Shown here piece after piece: positions 26,790 through 35,142 of a stretch of 64,000 bases of DNA (the stretch's first letter is position 1; each line of letters starts with the position of its first letter). The translations under genes were made by a program, and so were the position numbers. Location of the stretch: assembly GCA_963715045.1 (NCBI GenBank), contig CAVQRC010000003.1:248001-312000 (forward strand), in the 5' to 3' direction. The notes beneath the pieces are model-generated. The model did no database searches and was not told the DNA's origin. It worked only from the letters and a program-made list of their open reading frames with translations. The stretch is from CAVQRC01 sp963715045 (GTDB taxonomy: Bacteria; Planctomycetota; Planctomycetia; Pirellulales; Lacipirellulaceae).

Positions 26790-27602
26790 TCAGTGACTAG
26801 CACCGCGTTGACCACGGATCGCATGGACCACTTTCCTTACAACGAGCGGGAATAGTCCCAGCAAAGCCAACGCAATGAGCATGCTCGGACTCAGAATACC
26901 GGTGACGCCTTGTGCGGCGAGGGTCTTCAGGTCCGGTACGCTGGCGCCCGTAAACACGTACAGCAGCGTACCCGGAAGCATGCCAAGTTGGCTTACCCAC
27001 CAAAACGTCCACACACGGATCGGCGTCAGCCCCAGGACCACATTGATCACGAAGAACGGTACCATCGGGATCAGTCGCAACGTGAACAGGTAATACGCGC
27101 CTTCGCGGCGAAGGTTGTCGTCGAAGGCCGAGAGCCGCGCGCCGAAACGATCCTCGATGGCGGCTCGAAACAGGTACCTGCTGAGCAGGAAGGCGACCGT
27201 CGCCCCCGCGGTCGAGGCAAAGCTGACAAGCACCGACGCACGCCAGAACCCGAAAAACCAACCCAACGTGAGGGTCATTACGGTGGCCCCTGGGAGCGAC
27301 AATCCCGTGACCAATACGTAGATCAGAAACGCTCCGCCGTAAACGGCGAGCGGATGGGTGTCGCGTAATTCCTGCAGTTCTGCTTGACGGCTCGTCAGGT
27401 TCTCCAGGGTCAGACGATCCCTGAGCTGCCACGTACCGCCTGCGATCGCGGCAGTCACGGCAACCAGCAGAGCCGCCCGCTTCCAGCTGCTGCGTCGACG
27501 GCGATTTCCAACTTCGCAGGGCGGGGAAGCGTCAGTCGAATGCGGCACGGCAGAACTCACACAAGTCAGGTTGACGTTTGGGCGGCCGTCGAGATCCGAC
27601 AT
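26790..27602 (-). CDS. TVP38/TMEM64 (DedA/VTT-domain) membrane protein
   Basis: A 270-residue integral membrane protein with one N-terminal helix (about 40-60) and a VTT domain of about five helices. The family-typical glycine-rich loop appears in FASTAGATVAFLLSRYLF, and the amphipathic segment FFVINVVLGLTPI follows. GASVPDLKTLAAQG and a basic C-terminus are also typical. It lies 149 bp upstream of the MerA-like gene on the same strand. The pairing suggests a shared redox or membrane-lipid role, but that is inference. Its ATG overlaps the stop of the small upstream frame (TAATG). Confidence 0.85.
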   Translation of the reverse strand: MSDLDGRPNVNLTCVSSAVPHSTDASPPCEVGNRRRRSSWKRAALLVAVTAAIAGGTWQLRDRLTLENLTSRQAELQELRDTHPLAVYGGAFLIYVLVTGLSLPGATVMTLTLGWFFGFWRASVLVSFASTAGATVAFLLSRYLFRAAIEDRFGARLSAFDDNLRREGAYYLFTLRLIPMVPFFVINVVLGLTPIRVWTFWWVSQLGMLPGTLLYVFTGASVPDLKTLAAQGVTGILSPSMLIALALLGLFPLVVRKVVHAIRGQRGASH

Positions 27603-27862
27603 TAGCGGATGAGACGTGGAATAAGCGAGAGGATACCAGCCGGAAGGGCTGAATCGGCCACGTCATTGCCGCGGGATCGATCAAGCCGCCGCATCAGCCG
27701 CTTCAGCGGCCATCGCATCGGGGCGAAATCCAGCCGTAGCGAAAACCCGATCCAAGGGTGCTTCCCTCCCGAAAACACGTACCGGGCCGGCCTTCCCTTA
27801 GCTTCCGGGCTCTCCTCGTCTTCAGGCGGCCCCGGGGAATGGCGGTTGTCATTTTCGAGCAT
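27602..27862 (-). CDS. possible small protein coupled to TVP38 gene
   Basis: An 86-codon frame whose TAA stop overlaps the ATG of the TVP38 gene by one base, a common translational-coupling arrangement. Composition is basic (PLKRLMRRLDRSRGN) with no signal peptide, membrane helix or recognised motif. The frame may be a chance open frame in GC-rich DNA; the overlap is the only support. Confidence 0.25.
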   Translation of the reverse strand: MLENDNRHSPGPPEDEESPEAKGRPARYVFSGGKHPWIGFSLRLDFAPMRWPLKRLMRRLDRSRGNDVADSALPAGILSLIPRLIR

Positions 27863-28127
27863 TCCCTACAATGGGGCGATGTGAGCGGCTGCATATCCAC
27901 TTTCGCGTGGTGTTTCGCTGTCCTCCGGCGGCGTCCAGCGAGTAGTCAAGTTAGGCGGTTTGCGGGCGATTGGTAAGCCCGGTGGAATCCGAGCTACCAG
28001 ACCTGCGGGCGAGTCGGACCGGGTTCCGTTCCAATTTCGCCTTTCTTTTTCATGCGACTTCGAAGTTTTTGCGTACGCGTCCGTAGGCTCACCCGAAGTT
28101 CGCCGACTTCAACCACAAGAGAACCTG

Positions 28128-29162
28128 ATGCCTTCCGCCGATTCGGTCTACGCGCTCGACGCCTTCACCGGAAACGATCAGGATCCGCACGAATTATTCC
28201 GCCAGGAGATTCTTGCGGGGCTGCGTTTGCGAAACAAGCAGTTGCCATGCAAGTACTTCTACGACGAGCGTGGATCTCGGTTGTTCGAAGAGATCTGTGA
28301 ACTCCCGGAGTACTATCTCACGCGGACCGAACTGGCAATCATGCACCAGCATGCCGCTGAAATGGGCGAGCAAATCGGCCCCGGTGTGCTGCTCGTGGAA
28401 TACGGCAGCGGGAGCAGCATCAAGACGCGGATTCTGCTCGGGCATCTGCCCGCACCGGTCGCCTACGTTCCCGTCGATATCTCGCACGACCACCTACATG
28501 CGACGGCAGCCGAACTTCGCAGCGAGTTCTCCGACTTGGAGGTGCTGCCGGTCACGGCTGACTTTACGGACGACTTTCAGTTGCCGATTCCAGATCGACA
28601 GCCGACGCACGCAGCCGTTTACTTTCCCGGGTCGACGATTGGTAACTTCGAGCCGGCAACAGCCCGCAGGCTGCTCGAGCGGATCGCACCGTTGTGCGGC
28701 ACCGGCGGGGGATTGCTGCTGGGTATCGATCTGAAGAAGAATCCGCAGATTCTCAATCAGGCTTACAACGATTCCCAAGGCATTACGGCCGAATTCAATC
28801 TCAATCTGTTGCATCGCATCAATGAAGAGCTCGACGCTGATATCGATGTCACGCAGTTTCGGCACCATGCCGAGTTCCAGGAACAAGAGTCGCGGGTCGA
28901 AATCTCCCTCATCAGTTGTTGCGACCAGGAGTTCACGATCTGCGATGAATCATTCTTTCTGGCTGCTGGCGAGAAGGTTCTCACGGAGTATTCGCACAAA
29001 TACGAGATCGAGGAGTTTGCCGGACTGGCCCGTCAAGCGGGGCTGATTTTGAAACGAACCTGGACCGACGACGCGGGATACTTCGCCGTGTTGCACTTCG
29101 CGGTCGCTGATGAATTCGCCGCCAATAATCTTGACTCGGGCGGCAGTGACGCAGCAGACTGA
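28128..29162 (+). CDS. egtD: L-histidine N-alpha-methyltransferase EgtD
   Basis: EgtD trimethylates histidine to hercynine with SAM, the first step of ergothioneine synthesis. Its 344 residues from ATG 28128 match the family length. Conserved parts include LPCKYFYDERGSRLFEEICELPEYYLTRTE, written here as LPCKYFYDERGS and LPEYYLTRTE, the SAM site VEYGSGSSIKT, then VPVDIS, and YFPGSTIGNF. The C-terminal region EYSHKYEIEEF is also typical. Genes for a DUF427 protein and EgtB follow closely, forming an ergothioneine operon. Confidence 0.93.
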   Translation: MPSADSVYALDAFTGNDQDPHELFRQEILAGLRLRNKQLPCKYFYDERGSRLFEEICELPEYYLTRTELAIMHQHAAEMGEQIGPGVLLVEYGSGSSIKTRILLGHLPAPVAYVPVDISHDHLHATAAELRSEFSDLEVLPVTADFTDDFQLPIPDRQPTHAAVYFPGSTIGNFEPATARRLLERIAPLCGTGGGLLLGIDLKKNPQILNQAYNDSQGITAEFNLNLLHRINEELDADIDVTQFRHHAEFQEQESRVEISLISCCDQEFTICDESFFLAAGEKVLTEYSHKYEIEEFAGLARQAGLILKRTWTDDAGYFAVLHFAVADEFAANNLDSGGSDAAD

Positions 29163-29204
29163 GTGGGTGAGGCGGTTCACAGACTTTCAGGACAGGAGTT
29201 CCCG

Positions 29205-29492
29205 ATGCCGACTGCAAGCTACCACGGAGCTGTGCTCGCCCAGAGCGACGCCACACAGATCGTCGAGGGCAATCATTACTTTCCTCCCGAGTCATTGAAC
29301 CGCGAGTATTTTCAGCCGTCCTCGGCGACCACAGTTTGCGGGTGGAAAGGAACCGCCAGTTACTATGACGTCGTTGTCGACGGCGATGTCAATCCGCAGG
29401 CGGCGTGGTATTATCCGACTCCGCTGGAAGCGGCCGCCAATATCAAGGACTACGTCGCCTTCTGGAAAGGTGTTGAAGTCAGCGATGCGTGA
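29205..29492 (+). CDS. DUF427 domain protein
   Basis: A 95-residue cytoplasmic protein with an AGGAG ribosome-binding site before ATG 29205. It matches DUF427 proteins: VLAQSDATQIVEGNHYFP, CGWKGTASYYDVVVDG and AAWYYPTPLEAA are the family's conserved segments. It sits 42 bp after egtD and upstream of egtB in the same direction. A role in ergothioneine metabolism is suggested by position only; the biochemical function of DUF427 is unknown. Confidence 0.87.
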   Translation: MPTASYHGAVLAQSDATQIVEGNHYFPPESLNREYFQPSSATTVCGWKGTASYYDVVVDGDVNPQAAWYYPTPLEAAANIKDYVAFWKGVEVSDA

Positions 29493-29621
29493 GCGGTCGG
29501 GCTTCGCGGCCCGCTGGTTATGGCCCGATACCGATGGTCCAGTTGTGACGGCGTCGCGGTGCGGGTGCAGACACGTCCGCCGCTTCATTCCGGCTCCCAC
29601 CGATCCTTGGATGTCACCCCC

Positions 29622-30935
29622 ATGGCAACCGCCTCTGAACAAGCGTCGTCGGCCGATCTGGCCGATCTCCGCCGCCAGTACATCGAGTGCCGCAGATTCT
29701 CCGATCACCTCGCGTCGACACTGTCTCCGGAAGATTGCACGGTCCAATCGATGCCGGATGTCAGTCCGACTCGATGGCACCTCGCGCACACGACCTGGTT
29801 CTTCGAGACGTTTGCTCTGGTGGACCGCGGTCGGTCCGTTGACTCCGTACCCGAGTACGCGGTGCTGTTCAATTCGTACTACAACTCGGTCGGAGAGCAA
29901 TTCCCGCGACCGCTGCGGGGCGTGATTACCCGGCCGTCGCTCGAGGAGATTCTTGCATATCGCCGACGGGTCGATGACCAGATCATCGAGCTGCTCTCGG
30001 GCGACCGCGCCGCGGACGGCCCTGTCACCGACCGCGTCGCCAGCATCATCGAGCTGGGAGTCCAGCACGAACAGCAGCATCAAGAGCTTATCCTGACCGA
30101 CATCAAGCACGTCTTGTCGTGCAATCCGCTCCACCCGGTGTATCGCGATGATCCCTTGGCCGCGACTGCGGAACGCGGCGCTTCGCCCTGGTTGCGGATC
30201 GAGCCGGGCCTGTACTGGATCGGTCACGAAGGAGAGAGTTTTGCTTATGACAACGAATCTCCCCGCCACCGCGTCTATCTCGAGGAATTCGAAATCAGTT
30301 CCTCTCCGGTGACCTGCGGGGAATTCCTCGAGTTCATGGCCGACGGCGGGTACACACGTCCCGAGTTCTGGCTCTCGGAGGGGTGGAGCATGGTTCAGGA
30401 CCAGGAGATTAGCGGTCCGCTTTACTGGCTGGAACGGAGTGACGGGTGGCATGAGTTCACGCTCGCCGGTCTGCAACCTCTCCATCCCCAGCGACCTTGC
30501 TCCCACATCAGCTACTTCGAGGCCGACGCCTATGCCCGGTGGGCGGGGACACGGCTGCCGACCGAGGCCGAATGGGAGGTCGCTACCGCCGGTCATCCGG
30601 TCCGGGGGAACTTCGCGGATCAGTTGTTGCGGCAGGGGAAGGCAATTCACCCTGCCGGTCCCCAGGTTGCACAGGGAGACGCTGCGGCGGGCCCCTTGCG
30701 GCAGGTCTTTGGCGACGTTTGGGAGTGGACGGCGAGCCAGTATCTCGCCTACCCCGGCTATCGGCCTCCGACCGGTGCTCTCGGGGAATACAACGGTAAA
30801 TTCATGTGCAATCAATTCGTCCTCCGTGGCGGCTCGTGCGCATCGTCGCAATCCCACCTCCGCCCGACCTACCGCAACTTCTTTCCTGCCACCACTCGTT
30901 GGCAATTCTCCGGCTTTCGCCTGGCCCGAAGCTGA
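29622..30935 (+). CDS. egtB: hercynine oxygenase EgtB (sulfoxide synthase)
   Basis: EgtB is the non-haem iron enzyme that joins hercynine to a cysteine-type thiol with oxygen. From ATG 29622 it is 437 residues. The N-terminal DinB-like domain carries the iron ligands HLAHTTWFFE and HEQQHQEL (HxxxH). The C-terminal FGE-sulfatase (SUMF1) domain starts near residue 185 with GLYWIGHEGESFAYDNE and ends with QFVLRGGSCASS and WQFSGFRLARS. It is the third gene of the cluster. No egtA, egtC or egtE homologue is adjacent, so the thiol donor and the lyase step are not defined here. Confidence 0.93.
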   Translation: MATASEQASSADLADLRRQYIECRRFSDHLASTLSPEDCTVQSMPDVSPTRWHLAHTTWFFETFALVDRGRSVDSVPEYAVLFNSYYNSVGEQFPRPLRGVITRPSLEEILAYRRRVDDQIIELLSGDRAADGPVTDRVASIIELGVQHEQQHQELILTDIKHVLSCNPLHPVYRDDPLAATAERGASPWLRIEPGLYWIGHEGESFAYDNESPRHRVYLEEFEISSSPVTCGEFLEFMADGGYTRPEFWLSEGWSMVQDQEISGPLYWLERSDGWHEFTLAGLQPLHPQRPCSHISYFEADAYARWAGTRLPTEAEWEVATAGHPVRGNFADQLLRQGKAIHPAGPQVAQGDAAAGPLRQVFGDVWEWTASQYLAYPGYRPPTGALGEYNGKFMCNQFVLRGGSCASSQSHLRPTYRNFFPATTRWQFSGFRLARS

Positions 30936-31061
30936 CTAGCCAGTTGATTCGTCAAACTTGCATCGAGAGCGCTGAGGCGTTAGAACGCGGAAGCGCGAGC
31001 CGCGCCACTCGTACCGCGCAAAGAATGCCGAATCGCAAAGTTGCGATCGGAAAGCGAGCCG

Positions 31062-31167
31062 CGTCCCAGCAGTCCCACAGTCCCAGAGTCCCAGAGTCCC
31101 ACAGTCCCAGAGTCCCAGCGTCCCAGCGTCCCAGCAGTCCCAGAGTCCCAGAGTCCCAGAGTCCCAT
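31062..31167 (+). repeat. octamer tandem array AGTCCCAG
   Basis: About thirteen phased 8-bp units of AGTCCCAG/CGTCCCAG type, with two single-base phase slips. The last unit (AGTCCCAT) donates the first two bases of the ATG start codon at 31166, so array and gene are contiguous and no ribosome-binding sequence stands before the gene. Confidence 0.9.
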
Positions 31168-32260
31168 GTTCCGCGCCGCAATCATCGGCAGTACCAACCG
31201 TGGCGACTACGGCCACGACCTCCACCGCGCGTTTGAAGGCGTCGCAGACGTCGAGGTCGTCGCCCTGGCCGACGATGATGACGGTGGACGAGAGCGGCGG
31301 GCGGCGGAAATCGGGGTTTCCAGGACGTACCGGGACTACCGGGAAATGCTCGATCAAGCGAAGCCCGATGTGGTGGCGATCGGACCCCGCTGGGTCGATC
31401 AACGTCGCGACATGCTGCTCGCGGCTGCCCAACGCGGAATCCATGTGTACTGCGAGAAGCCCTTCTGTCGCACGTTGGCCGAGGCCGATGAGATCATCGC
31501 CGAGTGCGAACGTACGCACACCAGGCTGGCAGTCGCCCATTGGACCCGCTCAAGTCCCAGACTGGCCCGCGTCAAGAAGCTGATCGCGGCCGGAAAATTC
31601 GGAAAAGTGCTCGAGTTTCGCGGGCGCGGGAAAGAAGATCGTCGCGGCGGTGGCGAAGACTTGTGGGTCCTCGGACCGCACATCATGGATATGATCCGCA
31701 CGTTGGGTGGGCACCCGCGGTGGTGCTTCGCCACGGTCGAAGAGAATGGCCATCCGGTGACCGCGGCCGATGTCAAGGACGGACCCGAGGGCCTGGGCCC
31801 GCTCGCCGGCGACGCGGTGCAGGCCACTTTCGCCCTGCCCGACGGCTCTCGTGCCTGCTTTGCGTCGGTGCGGGGCACCGCGGCCAATCCGACTCGCTTC
31901 GCGCTGCAGATCTTTTGCTCGCACGGCATCGTCGAGATCCTCGAAGGCGTGCTTCCCGAAGTCCACTGCCTCCGCGATCGAAGTTGGTCGCCGCCGCGGA
32001 GTGGTAAGGCCTGGCAGGCGATCTCCTCGGCGGGGATCGGCAAGCCCGAGCCGCTCAGCGACGCCAAATACACGCGACGGCATCAGCTCGGCGTCGAAGA
32101 TCTTCTGGCCGCAATCACCGAGCAACGCGAGCCGACCAGTGGCATGTACGAGGCTCGCGGCGTGATCGAGATGATCGCCGCCGTCTTCGAGTCCCATCGT
32201 CAGGGTGGCCCCGTCAGCCTGCCACTCGAGAATCGTCAGAATCCGCTGACGCTGCTGTGA
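31166..32260 (+). CDS. Gfo/Idh/MocA family oxidoreductase
   Basis: 364 residues. The N-terminal Rossmann segment begins at the start codon (FRAAIIGSTNRGDYGHDL); the Gly motif is looser than usual. VYCEKPFCRTLAEAD is the family signature near residue 98, and WVLGPHIMDM, with a His at the catalytic place, is conserved. C-terminal strands follow the family pattern. The immediate upstream sequence is an octamer array without a ribosome-binding site, so initiation may be leaderless or depend on an upstream frame that stays open through the array. The substrate is unknown. Confidence 0.8.
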   Translation: MFRAAIIGSTNRGDYGHDLHRAFEGVADVEVVALADDDDGGRERRAAEIGVSRTYRDYREMLDQAKPDVVAIGPRWVDQRRDMLLAAAQRGIHVYCEKPFCRTLAEADEIIAECERTHTRLAVAHWTRSSPRLARVKKLIAAGKFGKVLEFRGRGKEDRRGGGEDLWVLGPHIMDMIRTLGGHPRWCFATVEENGHPVTAADVKDGPEGLGPLAGDAVQATFALPDGSRACFASVRGTAANPTRFALQIFCSHGIVEILEGVLPEVHCLRDRSWSPPRSGKAWQAISSAGIGKPEPLSDAKYTRRHQLGVEDLLAAITEQREPTSGMYEARGVIEMIAAVFESHRQGGPVSLPLENRQNPLTLL

Positions 32261-32306
32261 ATCGACCTGTCACTCCGTCGGCCGATCGGCAGCCCGCGCG
32301 ATCAAA

Positions 32307-33488
32307 TCAGAGTTCGTCGAGATGTTCCTCGAGATGCTGGCGTGCCTCGTCCGCCCACGGGCTTGTCGAGTCAAACTCGAGATACGCGGTCCAGCAACTC
32401 CGCGCCTCCTCGATGCGTCCAAGCTGGCGAAAGGCCTCGGCGAGGTTGTAGTACGCATCGGCGTAGTTGGGCGTGATTTCGAGGGCGTGTTCGTAGGCGA
32501 CCGCGGCATCCGGCGTTTCGCCGAGCTGCATGAAAGTGCTGCCGAGATTGTTCCAGGCCTCGACGTAATTCGGGTCGAGGGCAATCGCGGCCTGAAAGCA
32601 ATCGCGGGCGGCTTGATAGTCATCGAGGCGGAAGAGCAGATTGCCAAGGTTGAAACGATAGACCGGCTGGTGTCCGTCGGCGTCGACCGCATTGACGTAG
32701 GCCTCGCGGGCCTCGGCGAGCCGCCCATCTTCTTCGAGCTGCACGGCCCTCCCGAACCAGTCGTCGGCCGTATCCCCAGAGGGCAGGAAACGAACGGTGG
32801 TGACGTCGTCGTCTCGGGGTGGTTCCTCGAAATCAAAATGCAGTTGCCCGTTCGGCTCCGCCAGTTTGCCGTCGACCATTCGGACCAACATCCGCGGGTT
32901 GCGTTCGAGGGCCGCGATCTGGGCCAGCGGATAGTCTTCTCCCGGCAGCAACTTTCTGAGCTGCTCGAGGCCTTCTCGAATTCTCGCCAGCGGCACCCGG
33001 GATGCGGCCAGTTCACAGATGGTCTTCGCGCTCGCCACCTGGTGGAAATCGAAGAAGTGCAACCGATTTGCGGTCTCAGCCGGCGTGATCAAGCCGGCCC
33101 GCATCCAGGCCCGAATTCGTTCACCCGGAACGCCGAGAATCCGATGCAGCTGGGCGACCGTGTAGCGACGCTGCACTTCCGACCCGACCGGTTCCAGACC
33201 GAGCATCGCGAAGAACGTCTCCTCCGGGACAATTCGCAGCGGCAGCCCCGAGGCCTGAATCTGCCGTGCTTTGGCCAGGTGCACCGTCGGTTGACCGTCG
33301 GCTTCCAGCGGAAGTCCTTCCTGACCGACGACCACGTAGGTCGTCTGCTGGCTCGGCGTGTGGACGAATTGGCCGCCGTGCTCGCGAATCAGTTCGGCCA
33401 GCTCGGCGTGGGTCATCGACGAGAACCGCCCGGTCACGGCGACCTTTGCTCCGTTCAGAACATCCCTGCTGGTTTCCAAGGGGTTCAT
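32307..33488 (-). CDS. BRCT-MerR HTH-TPR fusion protein
   Basis: 393 residues with three different modules. Residues 8-95 form a BRCT domain of the DNA ligase type (GAKVAVTGRFSSMTHAELAELI, written as GAKVAVTGRFSS; YVVVGQEGLPL). Residues 105-175 are a MerR-like winged helix (YTVAQLHRILGVPGERIRAWMR is the helix-turn-helix; LHFFDFHQVASAK the next helix). Residues 240-390 hold about four TPRs (YRFNLGNLLFRLDDYQAARD, AWNNLGSTFMQLGETPDAAV, AYYNLAEAFRQLGRIEEARS). It probably binds DNA and a partner protein, perhaps as a damage- or phosphopeptide-responsive regulator. It is divergent from the primase-HAD gene. Confidence 0.82.
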   Translation of the reverse strand: MNPLETSRDVLNGAKVAVTGRFSSMTHAELAELIREHGGQFVHTPSQQTTYVVVGQEGLPLEADGQPTVHLAKARQIQASGLPLRIVPEETFFAMLGLEPVGSEVQRRYTVAQLHRILGVPGERIRAWMRAGLITPAETANRLHFFDFHQVASAKTICELAASRVPLARIREGLEQLRKLLPGEDYPLAQIAALERNPRMLVRMVDGKLAEPNGQLHFDFEEPPRDDDVTTVRFLPSGDTADDWFGRAVQLEEDGRLAEAREAYVNAVDADGHQPVYRFNLGNLLFRLDDYQAARDCFQAAIALDPNYVEAWNNLGSTFMQLGETPDAAVAYEHALEITPNYADAYYNLAEAFRQLGRIEEARSCWTAYLEFDSTSPWADEARQHLEEHLDEL

Positions 33489-33612
33489 CGCCGTTCGTCG
33501 TGACCTGTAAGGGACTCAATCGCGGGAAGCAGAAACCCTCCGCTCGCCATTATTTCGCCTCGTGGTCCTCGTGGGAACCAGTCAGGGATTCCGACCCGTT
33601 ACAATACGCGGA

Positions 33613-34692
33613 ATGAGCGGCGAATACTTCGAGCGAATCGCAGGTGAGTGGCGAGAACGCGCTGCGGAACTTGCCACATGGACAATGTCCCGGCTCGTCA
33701 ATCGAACCGATGTGTGGGGCCGCTACCTGGCCAAGAAGTACCGCCGGACCGTGGACGGCGTCCGCAACCGGGCGATCACCGCGCCGTTTCGTGATGAACG
33801 GGGGAAGGTGTTTCTTAACGAAGCGTCGCTCGAAAAACATTACAAGACGCGAAACGTTGGCGGCGTCCTCGGACTGCACAGCGCGAGTGCCGACCAGACT
33901 TCCCGCTGGCTGGCGATCGATATCGACCGACACGACCCGGAAGATCTCTCGGTTTCATCGGAGTCCAACTTCGTAGCCGCCCGGGCATGGTGGCAGACGC
34001 TGGTGGACCGCGGTTTCGATCCGCTGCTAATCGACTCGAACGGACAGGGAGGATATCACCTGCTGCTGATTCTGGAAACGCCCATGGCGACGGCGAGCGT
34101 TCACGAGTACGGCGGGGAACTGGTTGCCGATTATGAACGCCGAGGACTCGACAACCGGCCCGAGATATTTCCCGCCGCACCTCGCTGGGACCACTACGGG
34201 AGCTGGTTACGACTGCCTGGCCGGCATCATACGTTGGACCACTTTACCCGGGTCCTCAACGACGAACCGTGGCTCGACGAACCGTGGCTTGCCGGTCACG
34301 AAGCAATCGATCGGATGTTGCGGACCCGCCCGGCGACGCTCGCGCAATGCGAAGCCGTCGGCATCGTCATGGCGCGGCGTACCGTGTGCCTCGACTTCGA
34401 CGGCGTGATCCACTCTTATCGCTCCGGTTGGTGCGGCGCGGAGATTATCCCCGACCCGCCCGTCCACGGCACACGGCAGGCGATCGCCCGTCTCCGCGAG
34501 CGCTTCCGCGTTGTCGTCCATTCGGCACGATGCCAGTCTCAGGAAGGTTGTCAGGCCGTCGAAGCGTGGCTCAAGAAGCACGAAATCGTGGTCGACGAAG
34601 TCTGCCGCTACAAGCCACCCGCCTCGATGTACGTCGACGATCGTGCCATCCGTTTCCAAACCACCTCGGCGAGGCTTCTTCCCGGGCGATGA
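33613..34692 (+). CDS. archaeo-eukaryotic primase (TOTE/PrimPol-like) domain fused to HAD hydrolase domain
   Basis: A 359-residue protein. Residues 30-235 resemble AEP primase domains of the TOTE type: WLAIDIDRHD (hhhDhD metal motif), GGYHLLLIL (the small-x-His motif), and a late SWLRLPGRHHT segment. From about residue 255 a HAD domain begins: CLDFDGVIHSY (motif I, nucleophile DxD), VVVHSARC (motif II Ser) and CRYKPPASMYVDDRAI (Lys plus DD motif). A phage-type phosphatase is a fair comparison. The frame is continuous through the linker, with an internal ATG (VMARRTV) that could start a separate HAD gene. The C-terminus overlaps the opposite gene by 122 bases and looks cut short. Confidence 0.65.
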   Translation: MSGEYFERIAGEWRERAAELATWTMSRLVNRTDVWGRYLAKKYRRTVDGVRNRAITAPFRDERGKVFLNEASLEKHYKTRNVGGVLGLHSASADQTSRWLAIDIDRHDPEDLSVSSESNFVAARAWWQTLVDRGFDPLLIDSNGQGGYHLLLILETPMATASVHEYGGELVADYERRGLDNRPEIFPAAPRWDHYGSWLRLPGRHHTLDHFTRVLNDEPWLDEPWLAGHEAIDRMLRTRPATLAQCEAVGIVMARRTVCLDFDGVIHSYRSGWCGAEIIPDPPVHGTRQAIARLRERFRVVVHSARCQSQEGCQAVEAWLKKHEIVVDEVCRYKPPASMYVDDRAIRFQTTSARLLPGR

Positions 34693-35110
34693 ACACGCCC
34701 GACCAGTTAAGCGGGACGTCGCCCGATGTGTTGGCCGGCAGGATCCGGCGGGGACGACGTTCACGGACCGATCCATCGGCGTTCCGCACAATTTCGAATC
34801 GCCGCACGTTGCGGACAATGTTGCGATCGGCGTTGACAAAAATCCGCGAAGTTTCCTTGAGGTATCGGCCCGTCAGTTCGAGGTCGACGTCCGGGTCGCC
34901 GGCAACCAACGCCTGGGTAACGCCCTCGAGGTCGCCGTGCTGCTGCCGGAGAGCCTGCAGATCCTGGGCGGTCGTGGCCTTGACGACGCGGATGCTCGAC
35001 GCCTGCCGGCCTTGATCGTCGACCCACCGCACTTTCAGCGGTACGCGAACGTTGTCCGTCATCACGACTGCATCGCGGCCGGCTGCGTTTCGGAGATTGA
35101 TCTCGCCCAC
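34571..35110 (-). CDS. hypothetical protein, probably truncated at its C-terminus
   Basis: 179 codons from a GTG at 35110 (preceded by GAGG). The first 120 or so residues look protein-like (TDNVRVPLKVRWVDDQGRQ, VDLELTGRYLKETSRIFVN, RRFEIVRNADGSVRERR). Codon use then loses coherence after NWSGVF, and the last 40 residues (Arg/Ser-rich) read into the opposite gene. The gene begins 32 bases after the next gene upstream in the same direction, so they are likely an operon. The function is unknown; I suspect the true C-terminus is lost in a rearrangement or assembly join. Confidence 0.6.
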   Translation of the reverse strand: MGEINLRNAAGRDAVVMTDNVRVPLKVRWVDDQGRQASSIRVVKATTAQDLQALRQQHGDLEGVTQALVAGDPDVDLELTGRYLKETSRIFVNADRNIVRNVRRFEIVRNADGSVRERRPRRILPANTSGDVPLNWSGVFIAREEASPRWFGNGWHDRRRTSRRVACSGRLRRPRFRAS

Positions 35111-35142
35111 AAAAACCTCAGTTCGATCGCTGCGGGAACTCG

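Noticed and set aside
27960..28127. cobalamin riboswitch upstream of egtD
   Set aside because: GGTGGAATCC and ACCAGACCTGC resemble short parts of the core and B12 box, but the ACUGU segment and the order of elements are missing.
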